Below, in pieces: positions 35,801 to 46,066 of a stretch of 64,000 nucleotides of DNA. The notes under the pieces were generated by a model. It searched no databases and was not told the DNA's origin. It saw only the letters and a list, made by a program, of their open reading frames with translations. Each line of letters opens with the position of its first letter. The first letter of the stretch is position 1. The stretch comes from Mytilus edulis (lineage: Eukaryota; Mollusca; Bivalvia; Mytilida; Mytilidae): positions 68,026,241-68,090,240 of the forward strand of contig NC_092354.1 of assembly GCF_963676685.1 (NCBI RefSeq), in the 5' to 3' direction. The translations under genes were made by a program, and so were the position numbers.

Positions 35801-38800
35801 GTGATCGGACAAGGGAAGGTCCGAATTTATTAAAATAAGTTTATTACATAAAAGAATTATGAACAAATTAGATTTTCGAAAACAATTTTCACGGAACACT
35901 TATTTTTGTTCATTTATGACTTTGAACTATAACTTTTTAACCAATTCCCATATAAACAGTTAAAAACGACATGCAGACCTTGGTTACTTACAAAAAAAAA
36001 CCATTTTCCGTATCAAAGTCGGATAATACAACCGTACGATTGACAAGATATCCACTCGCAATTACGACTACATTAGGTTCCTGCTTTGGTCTTTTATGGT
36101 TCAAAGACATATCGTGGCTAAAAACGGAAAAGATGGTCAAAGATGGTCAAATTGGCGGCACACAGAGTATTGATACTCTAATTTTAAAATCGATTATGAT
36201 CTCTTGTCTAGCAGAATAGATTTAATATCAATGAATTTGAGCATTTTTATACAGAATGGACATAATATCAATTTTTGATTTTTTTTGCGGAGTTTCCCTT
36301 TAAGCAAATGGTTAAATCTCGAGGAAAAAATGCATCTTTTCCCGATATTTCACAGTTTGACGTCGCGCAAAATATAATTTACGGCAGCAATTTCAAATGT
36401 GTCAAAAAGAACGAATGCTTCAATTATTAAGTAAGAAAATTTCTGTCAAAAATCATTATATAGGAAACTTTTATTAAGGTCATATAATATGTGATAAGAC
36501 TGATAATAAAATACTTTTTCAATGTCATGCAATAAGGTTTAAATGCAAAAAGTTTTTAGAAGAAAGAGTTTAATGTCTGCTTTTTAGATTAATTCTGCGA
36601 ATTGTTTTTGTCTGTAAAAACATCAAACAGAGAGATAAAGAAATAAAATGGAGGATTGAAATGGAGAATGTGTCAAAGAGACAACAATCCGACCAAAGAG
36701 CAGAAAATGGTGCGTCTAAACACGACTAAGGACTCCTAAGTGCAATAATGAGTTATAATATGGTACTAAGGACTGAAAGGGGGGCTGTACAATGTACACA
36801 TTTCTTATCTAGATAGATATTGATATATAATGCATATATTCAAATTCAATCAATAAAAGATCACAAATGATAATAGAACAATGCCTGTGCCAGTTTTCGT
36901 TAATTTTTCCGAAAATCACTGTACTATAAGGCACGTGTCAAATTACATAACTGATAACACTATCACCTTAAAAAATGAAGAAAAAAAATATTTGGATAAG
37001 AAAATTACCCTGACATTTAGATATATTTACAATAAAAATATGCTTTAAATTTTTAAAATATCATTTAATATGCATCGGTTTATGATTAAATGAAAAAAAA
37101 TAGAAAATTGTTAAGCTGTTTTTTATTTCAGGAAGGAAAATAATGTTTGCATCAAGAAAAATAGCCCCTCCTCTATAAATGATCATTAATTTACCTAAGT
37201 GGGGGTTTAAATTTGGAGCCTGACTGCCATAAACAACAGATTACGAACAGCAAACAGTGGATACACCAATGGATATGTACAATGTATGAAAGACAACGAC
37301 GGACACAAAATGATTGCACTGTAAAATTTCAACTACCATTAAGATCGATTTTTTTCAAATCTCCTTATCAAATTAGACCTGCATTTAAAAAAGACATGGG
37401 ATATCTATTACCGTTTGGTTTCAAATTGGAATTAAAAATTGTATTTTCCCTAAGAGTTTTAGGTAAAACCCCGAGAATCTCACCTCCTAGAAATTTGAAG
37501 TGTCAGAATGTTTGGAAATATGTATGAATTTTCTTACATACTTGAAATTGTATAAAAGGAATAAAAACAAATTCAGTATGTTTACTGTACAAACAAACAA
37601 CAGACACCAATTGTGTCAGTTCTATTGTTTAATTCATTTTTACTGAGAGAAAAATTTGATTAATTGATTATTCAGTGGTTGTTTAAATGTCCAGTGGCAA
37701 AAGTTTCATGCATATTCAGGACGAAAAGTCCTTTCAGAAGTATATAATAAAGTATTTGGTATAACAAATGTTTAAATTATTTGGTAAATGTCATTTTCTT
37801 AGCTAGTTCTAATTAATTTGTACGAATCAAATTTTCTAACAAAATAATATCTTTTGCTCTAAATTAACATATACGATTCTGATAACAATGGATAATATAA
37901 GGAACATTGTAACTTACATAAAAAAGAGATTATGATTGTTTAATCAGTTGTTTTGTCAGTTCGCTCGTGTCAGTCGGATCACTGATTTTCGCCAATATCA
38001 AGGAAAAACCGACACGTTCTAAATAATGTCCAACTACCGATTTATTGGTGAAATTAACCTAATATGTCCTGTTCATAAGTATATACAATGTATGTACAGA
38101 ACTACAAAAATTTGCAGTGCATGTTAACATAAAAGAATCAAATAATTTCTGCTATGCTTGTAGTGAATACGAAAACAGCTTACTATTTTTTTTAGATATA
38201 TACATACATGTATAAACCGTCAAAGTGAAAAATTATATAACATGAAAATAAAAATACATAGATCATTCATTTATTGCAATCAGTTATATCAAACATGTAG
38301 TTGAAATAATTTCTAGAACCAGTCACTGTCTATAGATATAATGCGTCGGATATTGTATGCATATAAATAAAATTAAGATTTTAACTGTATGAAATAAAAT
38401 TAATTTAGGGTTTCGCGGAACACAATGTCTCGCCTTCTTTTGCCGCTTCTGTCTAAGTTCAGAAATATTTCCGGTGCATATAAAATAGCCGACTTTAATT
38501 TAGTTATTTGAATCTGAGCTGGCTACAAGTATTGCCTTTAATTACAATGCATATAAATTTTAAATACTATTCTAAATATAAAAGCTTTGAGAATCGTGTA
38601 AAAAGCGTTCGTTGTTCATTCGTCAATGAATCATTCAACGTGCGTGTATCGTGCGTGCGTGTATCGTGCGTGTATCGTGTATTTATCATTCATCGTGTAT
38701 CGTGCGTGTATCGTGCGTTCATCATTCATCATTCATTTTGCGTTAATCCTCCGTGTAACGCTCATCGCTCATCGTGCGTGTATCGTGTATCGTGCGTGTA

Positions 38801-41800
38801 CCGTGCGTGTATCGTGCATTCACCGTGCGTGTATCGTGCGTGCGTGTATCGTGCGTGTGGTCAGTTTGAATTTTAGAAGGTCTGTACCACACACAGCTGT
38901 TCATCATGTCACTAGTTTAGATACACCTTTCATAATCTTCTCTTTTATATTCTCTTGAACTTTGTTTTGTCTTCAAACTATTTTTATAAGAGCATCCCTT
39001 ATTAATAACCATAAAAAGACAAAATGTATAGGTGATTGATTAAAATCACAAGGTATTTGTTCCGGATTCAAAAATAGACGCGAGTCATAGAGGTCTAAAA
39101 ACGCTATGATATGCTGTCGGAAGAGAAGTCATAATTGATTGGGAATGGAAATATGGTGACTTAAACGTCATGGCGGTTTCTGTAAACTGCAATAATGAAG
39201 ACTATCTTTAATGTTAAGGTTGCAATTCTGTAAATATAGACAATGCAATTTCCCTTTGCGACTTAAACTGTGAAACTTTTACTATGAAGTTTCGTGAAAA
39301 ATAATATCCCAGAACAAAAAGTAAATGTGCACTACTATTTTATTAAAAGGTCAAAATATATGGCTGTGTGTCATATTTGAATCAATGAATATTATTTATC
39401 TCCCCAAAAGAGGCGTGGTTTGAGACACAGCTGTATTTACATAGTGCAACCTATAGGCTATTTTTCATTAGTAAACAACTGATAAAACATAAACATGCAT
39501 GTACATGCAATCGTTTCCATAGTATTTTGATGGCCTTACCATTGTTTATAATTTCGAAATGATAATCACTTGCACCAAGGCGATTCTTTGCTGTTATACG
39601 ATACTTTTGAAAATCACCAATGTCCAATATTGTATATTCAACTAAAGTCTCATAACCTTGAATTCCTATTTTATTTTCATATTCTGTGTAATGCAATGTA
39701 GCCTCTAGAATGTCGTAGTGGTCCATCGTTATATTTTGCGATCGGTTGAGTCCTAATTTTTCAATATATATATATCCAACTTTAGGGTAACTGTATAAAT
39801 AAAATTGAAGTGTAATTGATTTTCCTACTTCACCAATGTTTACATTTCTGTTTTCTTTTGTAAATACAGGTGGTCCTTAAAGAAAGATACAAACATACTA
39901 TAAACAGTCTTGTAATCTTAGATGCCATAAGAAATTATTTTACATTTAATTCATATTTCTTAAACAATGCCTTTCTAGTGAGAATCAAGGCCAAACATTC
40001 TTCAACGAGAAGATTCTGTTTTAAAAAGGATCAGCCATTAAGTTATTATGATTTAAAATTCGAATAGAAATTAAGCGAATAAATTATCAGTACTTCTTAA
40101 AAAAAGGGTTAAACCATAGTTTTCGATATCCTTAGCTTGTACAAAACTATCCTCAAGTGATTTTGCCATTTGATAAAGGACTTTCCTTTTTGAATTTTCT
40201 TTGGAGTATTTCTGTTATTTTACTTTTTGTTACTCAGTAAATATTGATCATTTTCATTTTGTTTTGTTTCATTGGGTACGTATTCTTAATCTGACTCGGA
40301 CTTCCTCAACTGTGCGTATTGCTGAGTTTCTTAATTCAACATTGGCTAGATTAAACGAGGCGGAGTTGAAAGCTTACATAACAGGCAAGACCAAACCTTA
40401 TTGTCAACCTGATTGTCTTATACGGTTATTTTATGCAAATTTTTGTCTTAAAAACAATGAATAAGAGGTAAAGTAAACCATGATGTTTAGTTCTAACAAA
40501 CTTGTGGTAATGCTTTCATAATAGGAAAACCTATAAAACTAATTTAAAGTCAAAACGAAATAAAATATGCAGTAAAAGTAAATAATTGTAGTCTGGTCTT
40601 AAAATTTTACCTTCATATTTCACATTTATTGAAGTAGTTTGTAATACCGTTCCATTCAAATCGGGTATACCGTTACTGACAAAACACACATATCTACCAT
40701 TCAGCTGGTACCACAAAGCCTCTCTAGATAAGGTGAACGCTTCATTATTCAAATTTACTGAACGGACTAGTTGCCCATACTGCGATGTTTGATCTAATCG
40801 ATAAATCGTATAAATTGCTGGAACCCCATCGCACTTGCACTTTATAGTTCCAGTTGTATAATTGATACTCAATGTAGGGGCATCTGTAATTCAACTTTAT
40901 CAATTAATTTTGGAATGTATGTAGCAGTATGTCATTAAAGCATATTGGTTCAAAAGCTTTCTTTCAATAAGCAGCCTGATAAAAATACGATAGCAAACAG
41001 AAACAAAAAATCATAACTTTAAATAGGACATTCATACTCTATATTTAAAGCTTTGCAATACATTGAATTGAAGATCACAAGTTGAAAAACTATAATGACT
41101 TGGAAAACAATTAGTGGTATTCCGTACTTACATTTAATGATTAACCCAACTTCAGTCATTATCGACGGTTTTATAATGTCCATACATTTATATTTTGTCA
41201 TATGATCTGTTCTGTCTGGTATAAACGAATAGTTCACATTTTGTTCCATTTGACACTAAATTTAAAGACGTAATATTCATCACATCAATGTCAGCATAAC
41301 ACGTGATTGTTAGTTCTATCCCTTCCTGTCCAACTATCGTACTTTGATATGTTTGGTTTATAAACCTTAACACTGCAATAAGAGAACTATTTAGCAAATG
41401 AAATTACATTTAATGAGAAAAAAAAAACCGAGAAAAATAGTGTCGTCTTATTCTGTTTCAATTTATCTACTTTGCGTTCTATATTTATTGTATTACATGT
41501 TCTAGTTACATCTACTTGATGTTCATATCCTTTTAAAATCATCCATCTCTATTAAACTATATACTATCGGTTAAATGATACAACGTAATATTGCTATATA
41601 TTATAATCCTGTACAAACAATTTCCTTTCAAATGCAAGAAAATACTTAATCAAGTCGAGCTAGACAGCTATTGCAACCCATATAAACTTGAAAACCTGCT
41701 TCTACACAACGGACCATACGCTGTTGACGAATTCGGTCTATCTGCGTTTTCAGTTGATTCTATTTCATATGTTTCATTTGTTACTTTGATATTTCACTTC

Positions 41801-44800
41801 AGAAATAGATTTACGAAATTGTTGCAACGGTAGACTATTGTCGCCTTAATTACTAACAGTCAAAGACAACAATACTTACTCCTGTGACTGGCTACTTCCA
41901 GCATCATACTAGTATGATCAAAATGGGGAAAACATTGGTAAATGCCTTCGTCGTCAGAAGTTACATTATGAACTGTAAGTTTTATATCAAAGTTACTGAT
42001 TTTTCTGATGTTTCCTCGCCTGTAAATGTCTACGTTGTTATTGACATGTTGAACATCCGTTTCGAACATGAAAGTAAGCAATGTTGATGATCCTTCTATT
42101 GAACAGACTTGTCTATTTGTAAGTGATTTACAGGACGAATCTATAAAAACACAAAGAAGGGAAACAATATGTTTTAGCAGTAATTACAATTATCTGTTAT
42201 ACCTTTTCAAATGGGTTTTTAACAATCATATTCTAATTTGTAATAGTTGTTATCTTTTTATTTTTAGCCATGGCATTGTCAGTTTAATTTCAATCTATGA
42301 GTCTGACTATCCCTCTGGTATCTTTCGTCCCTCTTTTACAATTTTCAATACCTCAGATCTTGGAATAAAATAAAACTGGGATAATAATAATTAAAACAAA
42401 CTTATTATTAATAAGATAATTTATTGCGATCTGATTATGACGTGATATTTGCTGCCCCAAACATATATAACTTGACAACTATGAAGATCATTCAAATAAA
42501 AGTTAAGGCGTTAATAACTGTAAACATACCAGTTGATTTTAGTTCCAATGTAGGATCACGATCAAATCGGGAATAAACCATTCTGTACACTCCACTGTCG
42601 CTTTTTGTAACATGACTTAACCGAAATTCCAAAATCTGTTTGCTCACTTTAATGGTATATTTGCTCGTATTATTTCGGTCAATGTTTTTAAATATACGAC
42701 TGTCCCTTGCAAAAATGCATTCTGTTTTTTCGGTGATTACTTTAAATGTGAACTGTAACATTGATCCTTCCGTAGTATTAACTGTTGTGTTTGAATCAGC
42801 CACTATGGGTTTGTCTGGAAGAAAAGATGTCGTATAGAGAACAACACATATCTTGATCATCAAGATGTTCAACTTAACATCTTTATAATGGGATGATTAC
42901 TATACGTTCTACAGTTAAGATGGTGCTGTCAATCAGATGTGGATTCTTAAAAATTTGAAAGATTTATTGCTTTAACTTGGATCACAATCTCTGCAATTTT
43001 GCAGCAACATTAAGCCTTTGATTGTCTACTCTTTATGTTTATATTCCTCATGCTCAATTGCAAAATTGACTCACCATCTCATTTCACATTAAAGTCATCT
43101 TTTCTATAAAATTTGTATTCATACTTATTAATTTTTTAGTTTTAGTGTAGTTTTAGGTTATTGTAATTCTTATTTTGTGAAGAACCATTTACCCTAATTC
43201 TATCAGAAGTTGATGTTATCAAAATGTTTGATCGACAATACATTTGTTGAGTTTAGAGAATTGATATTTCAACATACAACCGGTATTTCAATGGGTAGTA
43301 AATGTGCACTCATTCTGGCACGCCTTTTATTCTATTTGTTTTTATACTTGTATGAAACAAAATTCATTACAAAACCGTCTAAAAGATAGAAAGAAAAAGC
43401 ACCTTACTTAATTCCCTTATTTTACTTTCAGATATATTGATGGTGTCCTACCACTGAATAACCCATATTTCAGTCAGTACTTGCATCTCATGTATCCACG
43501 TGAACTTAAAATTAGGAATACTAGATGGACTTATTCATCCATTAGAAAGTATCAGTAGCAAGTCAGGAATATGACAGTTATTGGTCATTCGTTTGATGTG
43601 TTTAATCGTTTGCTTTTGCCATTTGATTCGATACTTTCTGTTTTAATTTTCCTCGGAGTTCAGTGTTTTTGTGATTTTATTTTTTAGTGGGTTCGGTTGG
43701 ATATTTGTTATGTCTTATCGTTTGTCGTCTCCATTGTCGAGTAAATTGCCATGTTCTGGGATAAAGTAGTGTGTTTTTTCATATAATTATAACGTCGTCA
43801 CAGCAATAGTCCTTCAAGACCGTCATAATCATGATAATTTTTTAGACTAGTATGTATATAAACATAATGTAAAATTTGTGGATCTTGTTTCATATAATTG
43901 TATGAATTTGCAGCTTATATATGCTTCACAAAAATATGTCCTTGTTTAATGTGTGTCGTGCTGTTGTTAAATAGATGTCCGTTGTTAATACGACTGTTTT
44001 TTTATCAAATAGTACGTTTCTATGTTATTGACGTATTTTTGTAACACTTTGGTGTTTCTGTTGTTCCACCGTTGATATAGTTTATGTGGTTGTCTCGGTT
44101 TTAGTTTTTAATCAATCGATTTTTATTACATTTGAACATCGGTACACTGTTGCCGTTATGAGTGTATTTATTCTAGTATTTGTTATTGTTTCGATATACT
44201 GTTAATTGATGACATTATTCTTACAATAAGCGAATCAGTTATCTTTTGACAGTGTACTGGTCTAGAGTAGGACCTAACATGGATTAACTTACGGCAAATT
44301 CATATCTAGCGTTTACTAAATGATTTAGTGAAATCGGTCGTAAACATTTGTTTTAAAAGACTATGGCACATTATATAAAGTAAACATGATATCATCCTGC
44401 AATGAAATATACAATTCTTGCTATTAAACGTAAAGAGCCTTTAATTGTGAAATGTTACTGCAAGTTATTGATTTAAATCAACAGCTGAGAATTTTTTGAA
44501 ATTGAGCCTTCTTGATGAAGAAGAATTAAGAAAAGCAACAACAGCATAAAGTGTCATATTAACTTCATCATGTTCATATTCAACTATATTCCATAAAATA
44601 GTGCTTTGAATACACTATGATAAGTTTAGCCTACACGATTAAATGTGAACTTACCTTGTAGCAATAGCAAAACTAATAGTACTTTCGTCACCACCTAACA
44701 TTAAAAAATACGTTTTAAGTTAAACGTAAGCATTATAGAGTGAATGTAAAATACACAACACACTATATTTTTGTAATTGTTTTTATTTGGTTGGTTTTAT

Positions 44801-46066
44801 ATACACACAACTTAAGATTGTACGAACATTACCGGATAACATTACCAGATACTGACTGATACAGAAAACGTGTATTTTAAATGAATGAATACGCTCATGA
44901 ACAAGAAAACATATTACCCCAATTAGAACCAATACAGCAGAATTCTGTTACTATCACAGATAGCAGGTAAAAGTTGTTTAACGATATTTAAAACGCGTAA
45001 ATACAGTTATATATATTCATGTAGTAATAACAAAACAAAATTTAAAAAAAGCATCAAAATTTTATCACAGAAATATTGTTTGTTTAGGTTGTTTAAATTT
45101 GAGGCAATATAATGTCAGAACATCTAAAGCTTCCAGTCTCAAACGTTTTTTTAACTGCCACTCGTTCGATATTGCTGCAATGTACTAATAGACAGTCTGT
45201 AACTCCTGAAAAGTACTGAAGAGTTTTTGATTTATCTGATTAATTAATTACATGATTAATCCTTGTTAGGAATTTCCATTTTTGAAATATTTATTATTAT
45301 ATTAGGAACAAGGATTTAATTAAGAATATGTGAAAATGTATGTTTTGAAAAATTTAAGGAAGAATGGTATGACAAGATTATGTCAGATGATAAAAATAAA
45401 TTACGTACATATAAAATGTTCAAAAATGTATATGGCGTAGAAAATTATTTAATTTTTAATATACCAGGTAGATTCAGGAGTGCTTTAGCAAAATTTAGAT
45501 GTGGTGTAGCATCCATCAGAATTGAAAAACATGTTTTGTTAAACTGTCCTGTATATTCATATATTCGTAATGTTATTTTTAACCATGCTAGTATTCTTGA
45601 TGAGAATGTTTTACATATGACTGATAATGAAAAATTTATATTTCTTTTTACAAATGAAAATATGGTATTTTATACTGCCAAAATCTGTTATGAAATTTTA
45701 ATAAAGCGAAAATGTATTTTATATTCATGATAGTTGACTTAAGTTGTATTTGTATTATAATTTAAGAAAAATTGTTTTATATATAGTCTCTCATAACTCT
45801 TTATAGAGTGGCTCTTGTTGTTAATTTGTGTTTTAAAAAGCTGTATATTGTATATGTATCAAGTGGTGAGACTTTAATAAAGTATTTGTCTTGTCTTGTC
45901 TTGTTTATAACAAAATCTCTGTGAGCATATTCTTCAAAATAGCAGAATATTAAAAAAAACTTCAAATGGCTATCAATACAGATGATTGATTTGAAATGTA
46001 GTAGCAAATCTCATTTAGCGTATTTGAAATATAACAATTATCAAAACAAAAATGTACGCTTACCAT
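29181..46066 (-). CDS. Gene B: Ig-superfamily transmembrane receptor, paralogue of gene A, frame broken
   Basis: Minus-strand exons are 46064-46066 (ATG only), 44655-44694, 42530-42814, 41880-42140, 41132-41372, 40611-40883, 39540-39875 and 29181-29866. The order and domain types match gene A exon for exon: a Leu-rich signal peptide (VTKVLLVLLLLQ), five Ig-like domains, a transmembrane helix and a tail. All junctions are phase 1 except the first (phase 0). Ig hallmarks are EGIYQC, TKYKC and GRYVC. Domain 1 lacks the usual second cysteine (SGVYRM), as in gene A. Exon 41132-41372 is 241 nt where a multiple of three is needed, so the joined frame fails there. This may be a real lesion or an assembly error. 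The last intron is 9673 bases against 924 in gene A, because of the element at 30866-38886. Inferred role as for gene A, if functional. Confidence 0.72.
30140..30425. repeat. dispersed repeat fragments
   Basis: GGCGTACTAAATTATAATCC then TGGTACCTTTGATAACTACT at 30150-30190 is the end of the GGTACC-family repeat. At 30285-30420 is a copy of the ATATGACAGTTG...GCCATTTGATT tail repeat. Both lie in gene B's last intron, outside the 8-kb element. Confidence 0.65.
30895..31145 (+). repeat. left subterminal CGTGCGTGTATCG array
   Basis: Irregular tandem copies of 8- to 14-base words (TCGTGCGTG, TATCGTGCG, TTCATCATTCATCG) occur right after the left terminal repeat. The array is open in two plus-strand frames, but these encode only low-complexity C-I-V-R-x words. 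Confidence 0.9.
32604..32697 (+). repeat. 47-bp exact tandem duplication
   Basis: Units 32604-32650 and 32651-32697 are identical (AACAATCACGATCTTTTTAT to TTGTATCG). They lie inside the 8-kb element next to the motif that is inverted at its other side. Confidence 0.95.
33225..33800. repeat. nested dispersed repeats inside the 8-kb element
   Basis: At 33225-33625 is the common bivalve repeat TTTTTGTCGAGTCTTCGACT, with AAAAAGCGAGACTAAGCGAT, GGCGGCGGCG and TACCAAACTTGGACAGAAG. At about 33690-33795 is a reversed copy of the repeat ending GATGAGTTGTCTCATCCCCA ATCATACCACATC. Their presence inside the element shows it is older than these insertions. Confidence 0.65.
38606..38857 (+). repeat. right subterminal CGTGCGTGTATCG array
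   Basis: The same words as the left array (CGTGCGTGTATCG, TTCATCATTCATC, TCCGTGTAACG) are read on the same strand, not inverted. The array runs directly into the right terminal repeat at 38858. Confidence 0.9.
41132..41372 (-). CDS. Gene B third Ig exon, frameshifted
   Basis: The acceptor (TTATTGCAG) and donor (GTAAGTAC) are intact, and both ends match gene A's 261-nt exon at 6536-6796. The length is 241. The frame ending LNLVSNGT stops soon after, and the frame resuming NVNYSFIPDRTDHM begins around 41245-41255. The loop between the two is shorter than in gene A. This is a 20-base net loss relative to gene A, which is not a multiple of three. Confidence 0.75.
42235..42335 (+). mobile_element. 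short 3' tail of the reverse-transcriptase element
   Basis: GCCATGGCATTGTCAGTTTA then ATCTATGAGTCTGACTATCC and CTCTGGTATCTTTCGTCCCT match the tails at 5650-5735 and, reversed, at 56810-56880 and 63305-63390. Only the end of the element is left, in an intron of gene B. Confidence 0.7.
43190..43690 (+). pseudogene. reverse-transcriptase palm remnant
   Basis: The plus strand reads TTGISMGSKCA, a hydrophobic FYLFLYLYETKFI stretch, a stop, and then FRYIDGVL in another frame, followed by a Q-x-LHLMYP-like segment. This is the order of a reverse-transcriptase palm (a GIxMGxxCA motif followed by YIDD). The second catalytic aspartate reads glycine (YIDG), and there are stops and frame changes. A dispersed tail repeat follows at 43553-43690. 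It lies in the intron between the exons at 42530 and 44655. Confidence 0.7.
45326..45930 (+). pseudogene. LINE C-terminal fragment with internal deletion and (CTTGT)n tail
   Basis: The reading EEWYDKIMSDDKNKLRTY, FRSALAKFRCG, then LLNCPVYSYIRN is the C-terminal end of a non-LTR retrotransposon polyprotein. The usual Cys/His knuckle between LAKFR and the LLNCP part is missing because of an in-frame deletion near residue 51 of the 45380-45730 open frame. After the stop at 45730 comes ACTTTAATAAAGTATTTG and a CTTGT repeat, a typical LINE 3' end. The element is 5'-truncated and lies upstream of gene B's signal-peptide exon, in its first intron. Confidence 0.8.

Larger units (their letters stand above)
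30866..38886. mobile_element. 8.0-kb element with perfect 29-bp terminal inverted repeats
   Basis: The left end, TACAGACCTTCTAAAATTC and on to 30894, is the exact complement of the right end 38858-38886. If the outermost TA is a target duplication, the element proper runs 30868-38884 and begins and ends CAG...CTG, as in TA-targeting elements of the IS630/Tc1/mariner group. Just inside both ends are arrays of CGTGCGTGTATCG-type repeats. A motif with GGTTTTTCTTTGATAT...CCGAAAATCA occurs near 32530, again near 36880, and inverted near 37975-38030. I find no transposase. Short open stretches (33925-34069, 34694-34882, 35617-35838, 35971-36219, 37213-37527) have no recognisable domain. It sits in gene B's last intron and carries nested common repeats, so it is probably an old non-autonomous or decayed element. 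Confidence 0.75.

Noticed and set aside
37213-37527. 104-codon frame within the 8-kb element as a transposase
   Set aside because: No DDE/DDD, zinc-finger or helix-turn-helix pattern could be recognised. It is kept only as an unassigned open stretch.
30866-38886. LTR retrotransposon or provirus interpretation of the 8-kb element
   Set aside because: The ends are inverted, not direct, and there is no primer-binding site, polypurine tract, gag or pol sequence.
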